Under the pieces are notes generated by a model. It was given only the letters and a program-made list of their open reading frames with translations, was not told the origin of the DNA and searched no databases. From Sphaerosporella brunnea (taxonomy: Eukaryota > Ascomycota > Pezizomycetes > Pezizales > Pyronemataceae): a stretch of DNA of 64,000 bases. Every line of letters starts with the position of its first letter. Positions within the stretch are counted from its first letter, which is position 1. The DNA is taken from contig VXIS01000073.1 in assembly GCA_008704415.1 (NCBI GenBank), positions 99,347 to 163,346 of the forward strand. Reading direction: 5' to 3'. This document shows, piece by piece, positions 13,124 to 22,781 of the stretch. The position numbers were made by a program, and so were the translations under genes.

Positions 13124-13494
13124 TCAGTGACCTGTGTTTCGAATAATTGGTGACGCATCAGTTGGCAGTACAACATTGTTTTTAACATTATGAAAGGTCG
13201 TCATGCCGGATCGCGTAGCTGTGAATCCAGTGTCCCTGGCTTCATCACGTTCCCGAGAGATCTTCTGGAGGTCGTTGGGGCTGGTTATTTCTAGGTAAGA
13301 GTATTCAACTCGGGGTCTATTATGTAACAACATAAATCGTCCAATGACGGGTACCATTCCTCGTCGTCCGCATGGTTCTCGCGGTCTAGGAACGATTGCT
13401 GCTGGGTATCTGTGACCTGATCCGCATCTCCACCGTCAATCCCGTCCGCCTCCGCATCCTCCTTGCTTAACCTTTGACGTTCCCACTCCTCCAA
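13124..13494 (-). other. Acidic reading frame, possible 3' end of an unrecognised gene
   Basis: A minus frame from ATG 13,494 to 13,291 gives 67 residues rich in Asp/Glu (MEEWERQRLSKEDAEADGID, then a Gln-rich and acidic tail). A second minus frame, 13,357-13,124, continues with charged, protein-like sequence (LQKISRERDEARDTGF). The two could be joined by an intron or separated by an indel. Acidic C-terminal tails of this kind recur at 18,377-18,600 and 54,877-55,190, but no residue-level similarity was seen here. Function unknown. Confidence 0.2.
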
Positions 13495-15930
13495 ATAATC
13501 CTACCCCAACCAGCTTTCGAGCAACAAGCAACCTCTGCATGAGGCCTCCACGACGCTGTGTCGCCCCTTGGCAATAATTTCTCCAGGTTAGGAGACAAGA
13601 CGTTTCGCCGGAACACCTATGACCGGATTATAGATAGTCGCGAGACATTCTGGCGAGTGTTAGAAAGCGCTGGCCATTCGCTTTCCACCAAGCCACGATA
13701 CCTGGCAGGGGCTGTCTTCACCCAAACTAAGGGCAAAGGGTTATGTCTGGTAATACTGACCTTGTCCGGCCTAGGCGTCCCCAGGCACTTCCCAATCCCG
13801 CACAATGATCTTGCAGAGATTCGTACCCGAGACGCTGCACCACCGTTAAGCCACCAAGACTTGTGATGTTTTTTTATGCGCGGAGCAAAATGATAAGGAG
13901 CCAACAGCTGGCAGCATCGTCATGCGGCGGCTACCCCTATCCAACAGCTTTCGTCAACAGCATTCGGCGTCTCCCCACAGCCGAGATTATCACCACTTGT
14001 CTATATCTTTCGATGCGGATGTCTATATAGTCCCGCAGTGGCTCGGTGAAACGTTGATTCACGCATTCGTCAAGCGGCTGAAGCAGTCACGTACAGATAG
14101 CTGCTACAGTCCCCACGGCATATTAACAGAAAGCTGCCTTCGCCTGGGCCTTTTTCATGGCCCCTCGCACTGTTTCCCCGCCACTGTGCCAAGGTCATTA
14201 TCATCACTTACCGCGAGGAGGCTCTACGCTAGCAACAATTCCCATCAAACCTCGCCATCAAAACCCTCCATGATGCTGAAAACACGAGCTGGCGCAGCCA
14301 CTGCTATCCTCAACTCCCGTCAGCTAGTCTCGTAGAGGATGAAGGAGAGGATCGGCTCGTCTCGTCATCCCGATTTTCTAGCTCGAGCTGGCTCGAGTCG
14401 TGTCCATCACTAAGCTGCAGCTCCAAAACTAGACGAATCCTTCAATCTGAAACATATATCACACTAACTATCCGTCGGCCACATGGAGCTGCCTTCGGTA
14501 TATATTGTAGGTACATAATCCCTACGCGCCTTGGCTCCCTTCTCTATTTTCCTCATGCTCAGACTCATCATTTGCCCTGGGCGCAGCGCCTAACCGGGGG
14601 CCGCCTTTGGCTCCACGCGGAGCTACTCCGGAGAACTGGTGATATCCGGAGCTGGTCATGAGGCAGCTGGATGGGGAAAACAACTCCGTCGGCGGTTCCT
14701 CTCCACTTCGAGGTCGACGACAGCCCTATATGGCCGCCATTACCGCACTGCCGCAGATCCCCCTGTCTTCCAATTCCCTGAGCCCGGCGTGGTTCACTCA
14801 GGTAGCGCACAGCGGACCGACGGCGGTCATTTGGCGATTCGATGCCCAGTTTCAGTTCAACAGTCGCCAACTTCGGCATCATCATCATCCGAGGGCAACT
14901 TCTGGCTGGCGGTCTTAAGGCACTTGTTCTTCGTGCCTTTCGACCGCAATTCCTCAGGACAATAAGTTGAGAACTGGTGGTATCTCTTGGTTTTGCGCTT
15001 ACTTGCCGCGCGGTTGTTCAAGAGGGCATCAGCCGCTGTAGTTCACGACTTGCAATTCTCCTTGCCAGGAGGTGCGTTTTGTTCCAGTGCATTTCCAATC
15101 GATTCGATACCTGCGTTCAAGCGAACTCTCTGAACCCGCATCACAAGGTCAAATTCAGCGGGCAAGCTCCCAAACACTGGTATACAAAACAAACAATGAG
15201 TAATCTGTTCTGTTGAGCTGGCCAAATGATTTTGAATCGCCATCAGGTCCATCGAATCGTCTTGCTTTTAACGACGTGATACAAGAGATGATGTCGCCTC
15301 GCCACCGTATGGCGGTCGTTTAGTCGTACAGCAAACGTATCTTACATGGTTTTTGAATGATCCATGCGAGACCAATGTAGGATCAGACGTCCTTTGGGCC
15401 AGACCTGCTGAAGCACATAGCAGACTTCTCCGTTCCATCTGAGAGGGTTTGAGACCTGGTCTTCTCAGCCTCGGTAGATACATCGGTGGGCGCATGTGGT
15501 TCAGCTTCGTGGCCGATGACTATTGTCCATTCTTTGCTAGTGACGCATCTCTTTGCTGCAGACCATATTGTTCTCTGACGTGAGCATTTCTATTCAACCC
15601 TGGGAGAGCTTGAAGATCCTGGTGGACAGGTTCGCGGTGCTCCGGAGGAGTTTCTTCGATTGTGGGGACTTGCGTAAGGCAGAATCATGATGTGGTTATG
15701 TCGGTAGATGCGGTTACGCAAGCGGGCTCATACCCTGTTCGAGCACGTATGTTTCAGCGGCGACGTCTAGATTTTTATCCAGTGTAAAGCAGGATCAATC
15801 AGATCCTCGTGCTCAGACCCACATTCTTTCACTGTCGCCAGGAAGCGACAAACCCTTACCCGGTCATTGACTTTTGGGGCTCAGGCACTGATTCATCACC
15901 CTGGGTCATAACGCAGGGTACTGTACGTGG
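13495..15930. other. No supported gene; hAT-like right end at 14,335-14,412
   Basis: No family-like reading frame was found. The stretch 14,335-14,412 carries GGCTCGTCTCG and GCTCGAGCTGGCTCGAG repeats and ends in CGTGTCCATCACTA. This is the inverted form of the TAGTGATGGACACG terminus seen at 30,076 and 48,450, so it is the right end of a hAT-like element whose left end I could not locate. Confidence 0.5.
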
Positions 15931-16094
15931 GTGGTGCTGTGTACGGGTCGGGTGGCCACGACAGGGCACGGGGCCCGACGGGGCGGCGACCGCTTCAACG
16001 GACCCGGATCCACCCCGCCACACCCCGGCCGCCCCGGCGATAACCCGGCCACCCCGTCGCTGCCCCGGCCACCTCGTCGGAAACCCGGCCACCG
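15931..16094 (+). mobile_element. Left-end fragment of GC-rich element family G
   Basis: It starts with GTGGTGCTGTGTACGGGTCGG and continues into CGGCGACCGCNTCAACGGACC and a CCCCGGCCACCCCG-type tract. All of this is shared with the complete copy at 52,702-53,041. The match stops near 16,094 after CCACCGTAT; the right end is absent, so this is a truncated copy. Confidence 0.6.
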
Positions 16095-16356
16095 TATGTC
16101 ACGTTTGCTTGCTGCTGGATACGCAGGTGAAGTGATCATATGTTGAGAATAACTGGGAGCCTGATTGGTTACCAGCTGCGGAGGATGCCTTGCACGGAGC
16201 GTGAGATCGGTATCAACATATAGGCCTCCCTCCGCCTTCAAAGAGCCGGCCTTCCCAACATCACACCGAATGAAACCGCGCCGTTCCTTCGAACCCATTT
16301 CGCGAGGAGATTGGGCTACAGGCTCACGCCGCAATACCAGTGGACGAACTTGAGCA

Positions 16357-17010
16357 CAGGGCGGTCAATAGGCCGGCCGGCCGCCAGGTCAAACGCGGCC
16401 CCACGGAGTGCGTCAGGTCGGGCCGGTGATGTGGCAAGCCCGACAGGTTCGGGTCGGCATAGCAATAACCTGGATATCTGATAGGTGCCGGCCGGTGCCC
16501 GGTATCCTGAATTAAAGTCGGTTCGGTCATTGTGCCGAACGCGGGGCTGCTAAACACGCCAATCTTTCGGTGCTCGTTTCGCCGCAGCTCAAGCTTCGAT
16601 CGCAATCAAAAGACTGGTCGATCACCGTCAGAATCCGCGCACGTTTAACCCAAAAACTACACCTCGGAGGAGAGGCGGAATAAAATGGGGTGGAACTGCT
16701 GACGTTTTGCTCACAAATCACGCCCTTCAACCCAGGAAATTCAGCTCAGAAGAGAGGCGGAACTATACGGATCCGAACTGCTGATGTTTTGTCTGCAACA
16801 GCGCGCGGCGGAGATTGATGGGTAGGGGCTTCACGTTGGAACTGTATCTCGCTTTCGTTTTCTTTTTCTTGATGTCAGTGTAAGCAAAGGTAGTACCGGT
16901 GTCTGGCGGGCCTGCCGGGTGCCGTGTGCTCACGGGCCTGATGGGCACCTTCAGTCACCTGGGTCACGTGCCAAATTGCCTGGTCCCAACGGGCGGTAAT
17001 GTGCAAACCA
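16357..17010 (+). mobile_element. Element family R, copy R0 (right end eroded)
   Basis: It opens with CAGGGCGGTCAATAGGCCGG, the same terminus as the complete copy at 20,332-20,983. The interior matches that copy in order: GGTGCCGGCCGGTGCCCGGTA, then CAATCAAAAGACTGGTCGAT, then the stretch around 16,900 that pairs with TACTTCTGGGCCTGGCGGGT. A diverged internal duplication of about 75 bp (GAGAGGCGGAA...GAACTGCTGA) lies at about 16,670-16,790. The expected right terminus was not found, so the right boundary is approximate. No credible protein is encoded. Confidence 0.6.
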
Positions 17011-17249
17011 CCAATTGTATACATCGCCGTCCCGGCCACCAGCGGCTCTGCTTTGATCTGAAGCCTGTCCTTCGACCTGCTCAACGGTCGTCTATTCATG
17101 CATATACAACAGGTTGACGATGTAATTTCCATCTGTAGATAATACCTGGAGTGCATTCTTTGGTGAGGACCAGGTGCCGTTGAACGCAGCGCACAGGCCG
17201 TCAGCATCGTAGACGGCAATCAGATGATCGTGCTTACTGTGATTGACGA

Positions 17250-17510
17250 ATGAATGCCGAGTGGATGGCTCGAAATAAGACGGCACCCAAGACACGCCCT
17301 GTTCCCCGTCCAAACCGTTCTGCAATGAAGAATAGGCACAACTCACGGGCCGGTAGGATCCTACCTAAGAGGGCGATGCTGGCGCTTCTCTTGTTCAGTA
17401 TGCGAAAGAAACGAAGTCCGCAAGTTGGATGTTACATTTCTGAGGCGGTGCGAGCGATTGGCTGCCGTACTATGGTACCCGGGCGCATGCCGCGGATTGG
17501 TGGGTGACTG
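17250..17510 (-). pseudogene. Fragment of the acidic-tail relic gene family
   Basis: Short minus-strand similarity to the units at 18,600-19,200: the motif GRGTGRVLGAVLF corresponds to RVTGRVFASCIF (about 18,650) and QGTGPVFGPCFF (about 18,950). The plus strand shows the shared string ACATTTCTGAGG near 17,430. The rest is too eroded to translate. It suggests a third decayed unit in a row with the two that follow. Confidence 0.3.
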
Positions 17511-18376
17511 TTGACGGTAGTGGCACTGATCAGTGCCCAGCAGGAGTGGGGCGCCTGATCGTCATTGTCATCATATTAAAGACGTGATCAAGCAGATAGC
17601 GACTCGGGACAGTTAAAACTCACTTTCTTGTTGAGAAGGATACACGTCAGTGGCGTTCTTGGTGTACGCTTCGCCATGCGGTGAAGCCTGCTGTTCACAA
17701 CGGCTGTTTCAAAATTCCACGCCTCATCAGCGTTCTCAGCCTCTTCATAATCGCCGTCGTCCCGCGTCAAGGTAACCAAACTATTGGGACGGAAACCTGA
17801 GTCGAATTGTGCTGTGACTTATTGGATGCATCATGCAATCTAGCAGCACCCATTTGTGTACTTCGTGCCTGGCAGGGAAGTTGACAATACAGGTACTTCC
17901 GTTCACCCGTTACTCGATCTTCAACTTATTAGAACTTCACTGGGTGTTAATGCAACCTTTACGTAGTAAAGAATGGTAAAGAAAGTCGTAGAACATTGAC
18001 ATCATACCATCATTAATGCAAAGTAGTTTTATAGGTTTTAAGGAACTAAGTAAGAGACAAGCCGTGCTAAGGGTGATAATCTTGCAATCAGAAACGGTAC
18101 AATCTAATGTGTTCTCGAATATATACCTTCCATATTTTGTGGCAGGCTCAACGCCGGAGGAATTTGTTGGACGTTTAACTTAGTCGCGGTTGAACCTTGA
18201 GGGAGTCGCTGATGGATTCACGCTGTGGACTTGAAGAATGTCTGGGAATGACTTTATTGGAACACAATGGGTCTAGCACCCGTTTCTACAAGCTCTAGAT
18301 CTGGCCAACAACCTAAACCCAGAGGATATCGTAATACTCGAACCGCATATCGAACACTCGAAACCTTGTCCTCCTC
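17511..18376. other. No supported gene
   Basis: AT-richer than its surroundings, with stops in every frame. Nothing recognisable was seen. Confidence 0.45.
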
Positions 18377-19200
18377 CTAATGCTCGTTTGCAGGGTCGTC
18401 GTTATCGTCGCTCTCGTCGGCACGGTCGTCTTGAGAACGACGGATCAACACGTTATCCTCAACCTCGGCGGTAGCCATTTGTGGCTGTTCATCTGGAGTG
18501 TCGTCGGTACGCTTGAGTAGTTCAATGCGCTCGGAAAAGAGGCAATTAAGCTCACTCTCCAAGCTGTCGTTTGAGTTGTATTGTTTGAATTCGTCACAGT
18601 CCGGAACGTACTGATCGAGTAGTAGTGGTGGTCAAACATCGCAGCGAAAAATACAGGAAGCAAACACACGCCCTGTTACCCGCGGAAACGAATCTGCGAC
18701 GGAGAATCTGCAGAACCCACAGGCCGTGTAGATACCACTCACGTAAACGATTTTGGCACAACCATTGTTGATGAGACGTCTGCACCGCAGCATCGCAGTG
18801 GGTTCGTCGATATACGGCAAAGCGTGGCGGTAGTGGCTCTTCTGGGCACACACCAACAGATGGTGTGCCTGTTATTCGGTAAGTGAACAAAGCGCATGAT
18901 CGCAAAGTGTATTTCGTTTCTCAGTCACTGGCGCGAAAAAGCAGGGTCCAAACACTGGCCCTGTTCCCTGTCGCAACGGTCCTACTATGATGAATCCACA
19001 GACCCCACGGACTGATGATATACGGGTGCGAAGAGCTTCACCGCATTGTAAGCACTTCGCCTTCCTTGGATGGACTTCAAAGGCGTCTGAGACGAGAGAT
19101 GTTCCCGCAAGCGATTGCCGAGCGCCGCCAACGGTGGTCCACCAGTTGGCATCGCCGATATGGAGTTACATTTCCGAGGTGGGGCGAGTGGTTGACTGGG
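18377..19200 (-). pseudogene. Relic of an unrecognised gene family with an acidic C-terminal tail, copy I
   Basis: Read on the minus strand. A first block (HIGDANWWTTVGGARQSLAG and a CLQCG pair) lies at about 19,170-18,990. A second block (VCAQKSHYRHALPYIDEPTA, then LRC and CAKIVYVSG) lies at 18,856-18,632. Both blocks are found, in the opposite order, in copy II at 55,363-55,596 (VCSEENHYRQAVSYVDEKPA; HIGDASWLTSVEDA). After a plausible 57-nt intron (GTGTTT donor, CAG acceptor, about 18,594-18,650) the frame runs into a 60-residue acidic tail (RADESDDNDDPANEH) that stops at 18,377. Block order and stops suggest two tandem units fused by decay. I do not recognise the family; a distant deaminase-like look of the CAKIVYVSG block is not enough to name it. 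Confidence 0.4.
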
Positions 19201-19424
19201 GGCACATGGTCTCGCGCACGTCGCAGGCTTGCTTAATAGCGCTGTTCGTTACCGTAGTTGCTGGGGAGTGTGAGTAAAGCCAATAGAAGCGTACCATTCG
19301 GGCTGTCAATGTTGATAGTTGGAACCCCCCGCTGTATGTTCCTTGTCGGCGGAGTTGTTGGTACCGCTGAAGTGTGCAGTCAAGAGTGAATCTTTGTTCG
19401 TTACCGGTGGGTAGTAGGTTAGGA

Positions 19425-19552
19425 GTGGATGTTTCTTTGAGGTAAGGGTTACAGTCCCTACCCACTTGATGGTGGACCCCATTTGATCGTGGATGTTTGT
19501 TTGAGGTAAGGGTTACAGTCCCGACCCACTTGATGGTGGACCCCATTTGATA
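19425..19552. repeat. Two 64-bp tandem repeats
   Basis: The unit beginning GTGGATGTTTCTTTGAGGTA starts at 19,425, recurs at 19,489 (GTGGATGTTTGTTTGAGGTA) and begins a third time at 19,553 (GTGGATTG) before diverging. The two full units differ at only a few positions. The spacing is exactly 64 bp, so it is not codon-periodic. Confidence 0.8.
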
Positions 19553-20150
19553 GTGGATTGATCAGATCAGAGGTAATCTCCGGTGAGACACAGAGATTAT
19601 GCCCACCACGCCCCACGCCACACGCCACACGCCCCTCGCTCCACAATACCGCCTTCCCGCCCTTCACCCACCAAATTCCGTTCGAACGTCCCGCTCCTTG
19701 TCATAGCAACCGCCACTGACCCTTTGGATTGTGAAAATGAAGTCCGGGAAGCAAAAAATGGGCACAATTGGCAGCCAAGAGTCGGGCGGGTGAGATGCGG
19801 GGGGCAACCACAGCCTTAGCGTGGGTAAATATTGTCCTTGATTGTTTTATCTTTTTGTACAGGTCATCACAGGTGCGCTCGAAGAATTGAACTCGACGGG
19901 AGGCTTGAGATTGACCCGTAGGTTCTCCCAACTTGCATCGACAGTCATCAGGCCATCCAGGTGTGAGCTGCATTAGATTTTCCGTCACTAGGACAAAAAA
20001 AATGAAACCGACGACAGCACGGTAAATTCACAATTCCGAAAGCAAACATTGTATGTTGTGTAGTACCCGTGAAAACAAATATTGAATGTAGTGCAGTACG
20101 ATCGCGGATATTAGCCACCGATACTACCGATACCTGTGTAAGCCAGAGAT
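19553..20150. other. No supported gene
   Basis: This contains a CGCCCCACGCCACACGCCACACG-type short repeat near 19,610 and otherwise nothing recognisable. It lies directly downstream of the coiled-coil gene on the minus strand. Confidence 0.4.
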
Positions 20151-20331
20151 CTACGCATTGTGCACCTGCCGACCTGCAAGAATTACTGCCATCTGCTCGG
20201 CGAGCGTGTCGTAACGGTCGGTAAGCATCTTCATCTCGGCCGCGTGGGTCTTCTTCGTGGCGTTCAGCTCGTCAGTCAGAGTCTTGATCTCGGCCGCCTG
20301 CGGCCGCGTGTTGCACTTTCGTGGTGCTCAG

Positions 20332-20983
20332 CAGGGCGGTCAATAGTCCGGCCCGCCGCCAGGTGAAACGGGGCCCCACGGAGTGGGTCAGGTCGGGTCA
20401 GTGACGTGGCAAGCCAGACAGGTTCAGGCCGACATAAGAAAAACCTGGATATCGGATAGGTGCCGGCCGGTGCCCGGTACCATGAATTAAGGTCGGGTCG
20501 GTCGGTCGTTGTGCCGAACGCGGGGCAACAAAAAGCGCTAATGGTTCGGTGCTCGTTTCGCCGCAGCTAAAGCGTCGATCGCAATCAAAAGACTGGTCGA
20601 TCCACGCCATAGAATGCCTCAATCCTGGGCGACGGAAGATCTGGTATATGGGGCGGGTTCTCAAATTCATCAGGTTGAGCGTATGCTGAGTGACTTGGAA
20701 CAGCAGGCGGCGGAGATGGAGGGGTAGCTGGAGGTCCTTCAGGTTGTTGAATCTGTATCTCGCGTTCATGTTTCTTTCCTTGATGTATGTGTAAGCAAAA
20801 ACCTCCAGATGCCTGGCGGGCCTGCCGGGCGCCGGGTACTTCTGGGCCTGGCGGGTGCCCGTAGGCGCGTGAGTCTCGATCCAAAAAGCCTGGTCCAAAG
20901 GGGCCGTGATTTAAAAGCCCGTTTCAATCAGTCCGGTTCAGGCCGCGCTGAAACCCGGACTGGCCGGACTTTTGACAGCCCTG
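20332..20983 (+). mobile_element. hAT-type non-autonomous element, family R, complete copy R1
   Basis: The left end is CAGGGCGGTCAATAGTCCGG; the right end, read inverted, is CAGGGCTGTCAAAAGTCCGG, giving a roughly 20-bp terminal inverted repeat. It is flanked by GTGCTCAG (20,324-20,331) and ATGCTCAG (20,984-20,991), an 8-bp target duplication with one mismatch. That size, with CAGGG ends, is typical of the hAT superfamily. The 652-bp interior has no credible transposase frame, so it must have been moved by an enzyme encoded elsewhere. It sits inside the coiled-coil gene, which dates the insertion after that gene existed. Confidence 0.85.
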
Positions 20984-21764
20984 ATGCTCAGCTCGCCGGT
21001 GAGAGTCTTGATCTCGGCGGTGTGGCTCTTCTTCGTGGTGCTCAGCTCGTCGGTGAGAGTCTTGATTTCGCCCGCGTGAGAGTCTTGATTTCGCCCGCGT
21101 GAGCCTTCCGGTTTTCTCGCAGCTCCTCGGTCAGTGATTGAACAGCCGTTTGCAGAGCAGCGTTCTGATTGGTCAGCGTGACGTTCTCCTCGGTAAGAGA
21201 GGCAATAGACTCTTCATGGCCATCCACGGTGCTCTGAGTCGCCTCCAGCTAGTTTTTCAGTCTCTGATGTTGATCGTAGGTCACCAGCACCCTCTCCTTC
21301 TAGGCGCGTCGGGTACACTCCCGCTTACAAGCCTGGTTGTACCTTGCTGCAATTGCCGAAACGTCATAGTTGTGGATGCGTTTCTCGTTGAGATCTTTGA
21401 CATGTTCGTGGAGGTCTTTCTGGCGATCCGCATCGGGTACGTTTGCCAATCCCCAGACCTGCAGCTCCCAATGCAGCATATCGCGCAAGATAGCCGCACC
21501 CGGCATGTTGTGAGCAAGCCAGACCTCGACGGCATCAATCGCGTCTCCCACCGTCACCGTGTGCACTGCCTCAGAAAACTGCCACAACAGCGACGGGTTG
21601 CGTGAATAGACTTGTGTGAAGCGCTGGATCTCTGCCGTGAAGCGAAGGAAAATTCCTCCGTTGTCGTCGTTGAGCATGTGCGCGACGAGGTGCACGATGG
21701 AGTGCGTCAATAGATGAGACCATAAATCGCGGGTGAGATATTCTCCGCTCACCAAGCGTATCCA

Positions 21765-21819
21765 CTGTTATATTGTTAGTGGTGTACGAGACCAAACGCA
21801 GGCACTGCGATTCGCTTAC
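21765..21819 (-). other. Probable 55-nt spliceosomal intron
   Basis: Minus-strand GTAAGC donor, CACTAACAAT branch region 15 nt before the end, and AACAG acceptor. Removing it joins an ATG-initiated exon to a long open frame in phase 0. The length fits basidiomycete introns. Confidence 0.6.
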
Positions 21820-21932
21820 CCTGACCATTACCCCGCGGAGCACACGCATGCAGTTGGTCTGCTCTTGTTCTGTGAGATCGGCGGTGAGACCCGGGTTTTG
21901 GACGCGCTCTTACATGCCCCGCGTGACATTGG

Positions 21933-22781
21933 CAAGGCTGTCAAAAGTCCGGCCAGTCCGGCTTTGAGCGCGGCTGATTGAAACGGGCATTTGAAATCAC
22001 AGCCCGTTTGGACCACGCTTTTTGGATCGAGACCCAGGGGCCCACGGGCACCTGCCAGGCCCAGAAGTGCCCGGTGCCCGGCGGGCCCGCCAGGCATCTG
22101 TAGTTATTTCCTTACACATACATCAAGGAACGAAACATGAACGCGAGATACAGATTAAACAACCTGAAGGATCTCCAGCTACCCCGCTGTTCCAGGTCAC
22201 TCAGCATATGCGCAACCTGATGAATTTGAGAAGCCGCGCCATATACCAGATCTCCCCTCGCCCAGGATTCGAGGCATTTTATGGTTTCGATAACATCGAC
22301 TCCCAAGGAACCGCGCTGATCCGTAATGATGCGTGGAACCCTGGGAATTGTTAGTGATTCTTCCATCAACACCAACTTCAAAGGAGACTCTCACCAGCTG
22401 AACACACGTTCTGAGGATTTCCGCCCCGCCGTATCCCGACTCTCGTCCGAGCTGCTGTGTTTGGGTTAAAGGGCGTGTTCCGTGAGCCAAACGTCAGCAG
22501 TTCCGCTCCGTTTTATTCCGACTCTCGTCCGGGTTGCTGTTTTTGGGGTGGATCGACCAGTCTTTTGATTGCTTTAGCTGGGGCGAAAACCGAACGATTA
22601 GCGCTTTTAGTGGGGCCCGACCTGAGTTCAAGATACCGGGCACCGGCCGGAACCTATAAGATATCCAGGTTTTTCTTATGCTGGCCCAAAAATGTCGGGC
22701 TTGCCACATCACCGGCCCCACCTGACCAGCTCTGTGGGGCCCCGTTTGACCTGGCTGCCGGCCGGACTATTGACCGCCCTG
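21933..22781 (-). mobile_element. Element family R, copy R2, inverted
   Basis: It runs opposite to R1: CAAGGCTGTCAAAAGTCCGG at 21,933 and GGACTATTGACCGCCCTG ending at 22,781. The interior matches R1 in reverse (TTACACATACATCAAGGAA near 22,110; ATACCGGGCACCGGCCGG near 22,640). A roughly 200-bp central stretch (22,270-22,520) is not in R1 and includes a diverged internal duplication. Flanks GACATTGG and ATGGTTCA do not match, so the original target duplication is lost or the copy is rearranged. It ends 83 bp upstream of the coiled-coil gene start. Confidence 0.7.

Larger units (their letters stand above)
20151..21849 (-). pseudogene. Two-exon coiled-coil protein gene, split by a transposon and two stops
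   Basis: The start ATG is at 21,849. A 10-codon first exon ends at 21,820. A 55-nt intron (21,819-21,765) has a GTAAGC donor, a CTAAC branch site and a CAG acceptor. Exon 2 continues in phase (WIRLVSGEYLTRDLWSHLL) as 154 helix-rich codons to TAG 21,300-21,302. Past that and a second TAG (21,249-21,251), the same frame runs into a clear coiled coil (TEENVTLTNQNAALQTAVQ) and a repeated motif (HAGEIKTLT, HTAEIKTLTGELS). An R element (20,332-20,983) with an 8-bp target duplication cuts the coil. On its far side the coil resumes (AAEIKTLTDELNATKKTHAA) and ends at TAG 20,151-20,153. The family is unknown. The protein was probably a cytosolic coiled-coil protein with a helical N-terminal region; now dead unless the stops lie in an intron I missed. 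Confidence 0.6.

Noticed and set aside
13798..13870. tRNA-like string on the minus strand (GGCTTAACGGTGG and GGGTACGAATC)
   Set aside because: The A-box-like and B-box-like parts are too close together and the flanks do not form acceptor or T stems.
18632..18856. Calling the CAKIVYVSG block a cytidine deaminase
   Set aside because: The HAE and PCxxC zinc-binding motifs that define that fold are not visible, so the likeness is too slight.
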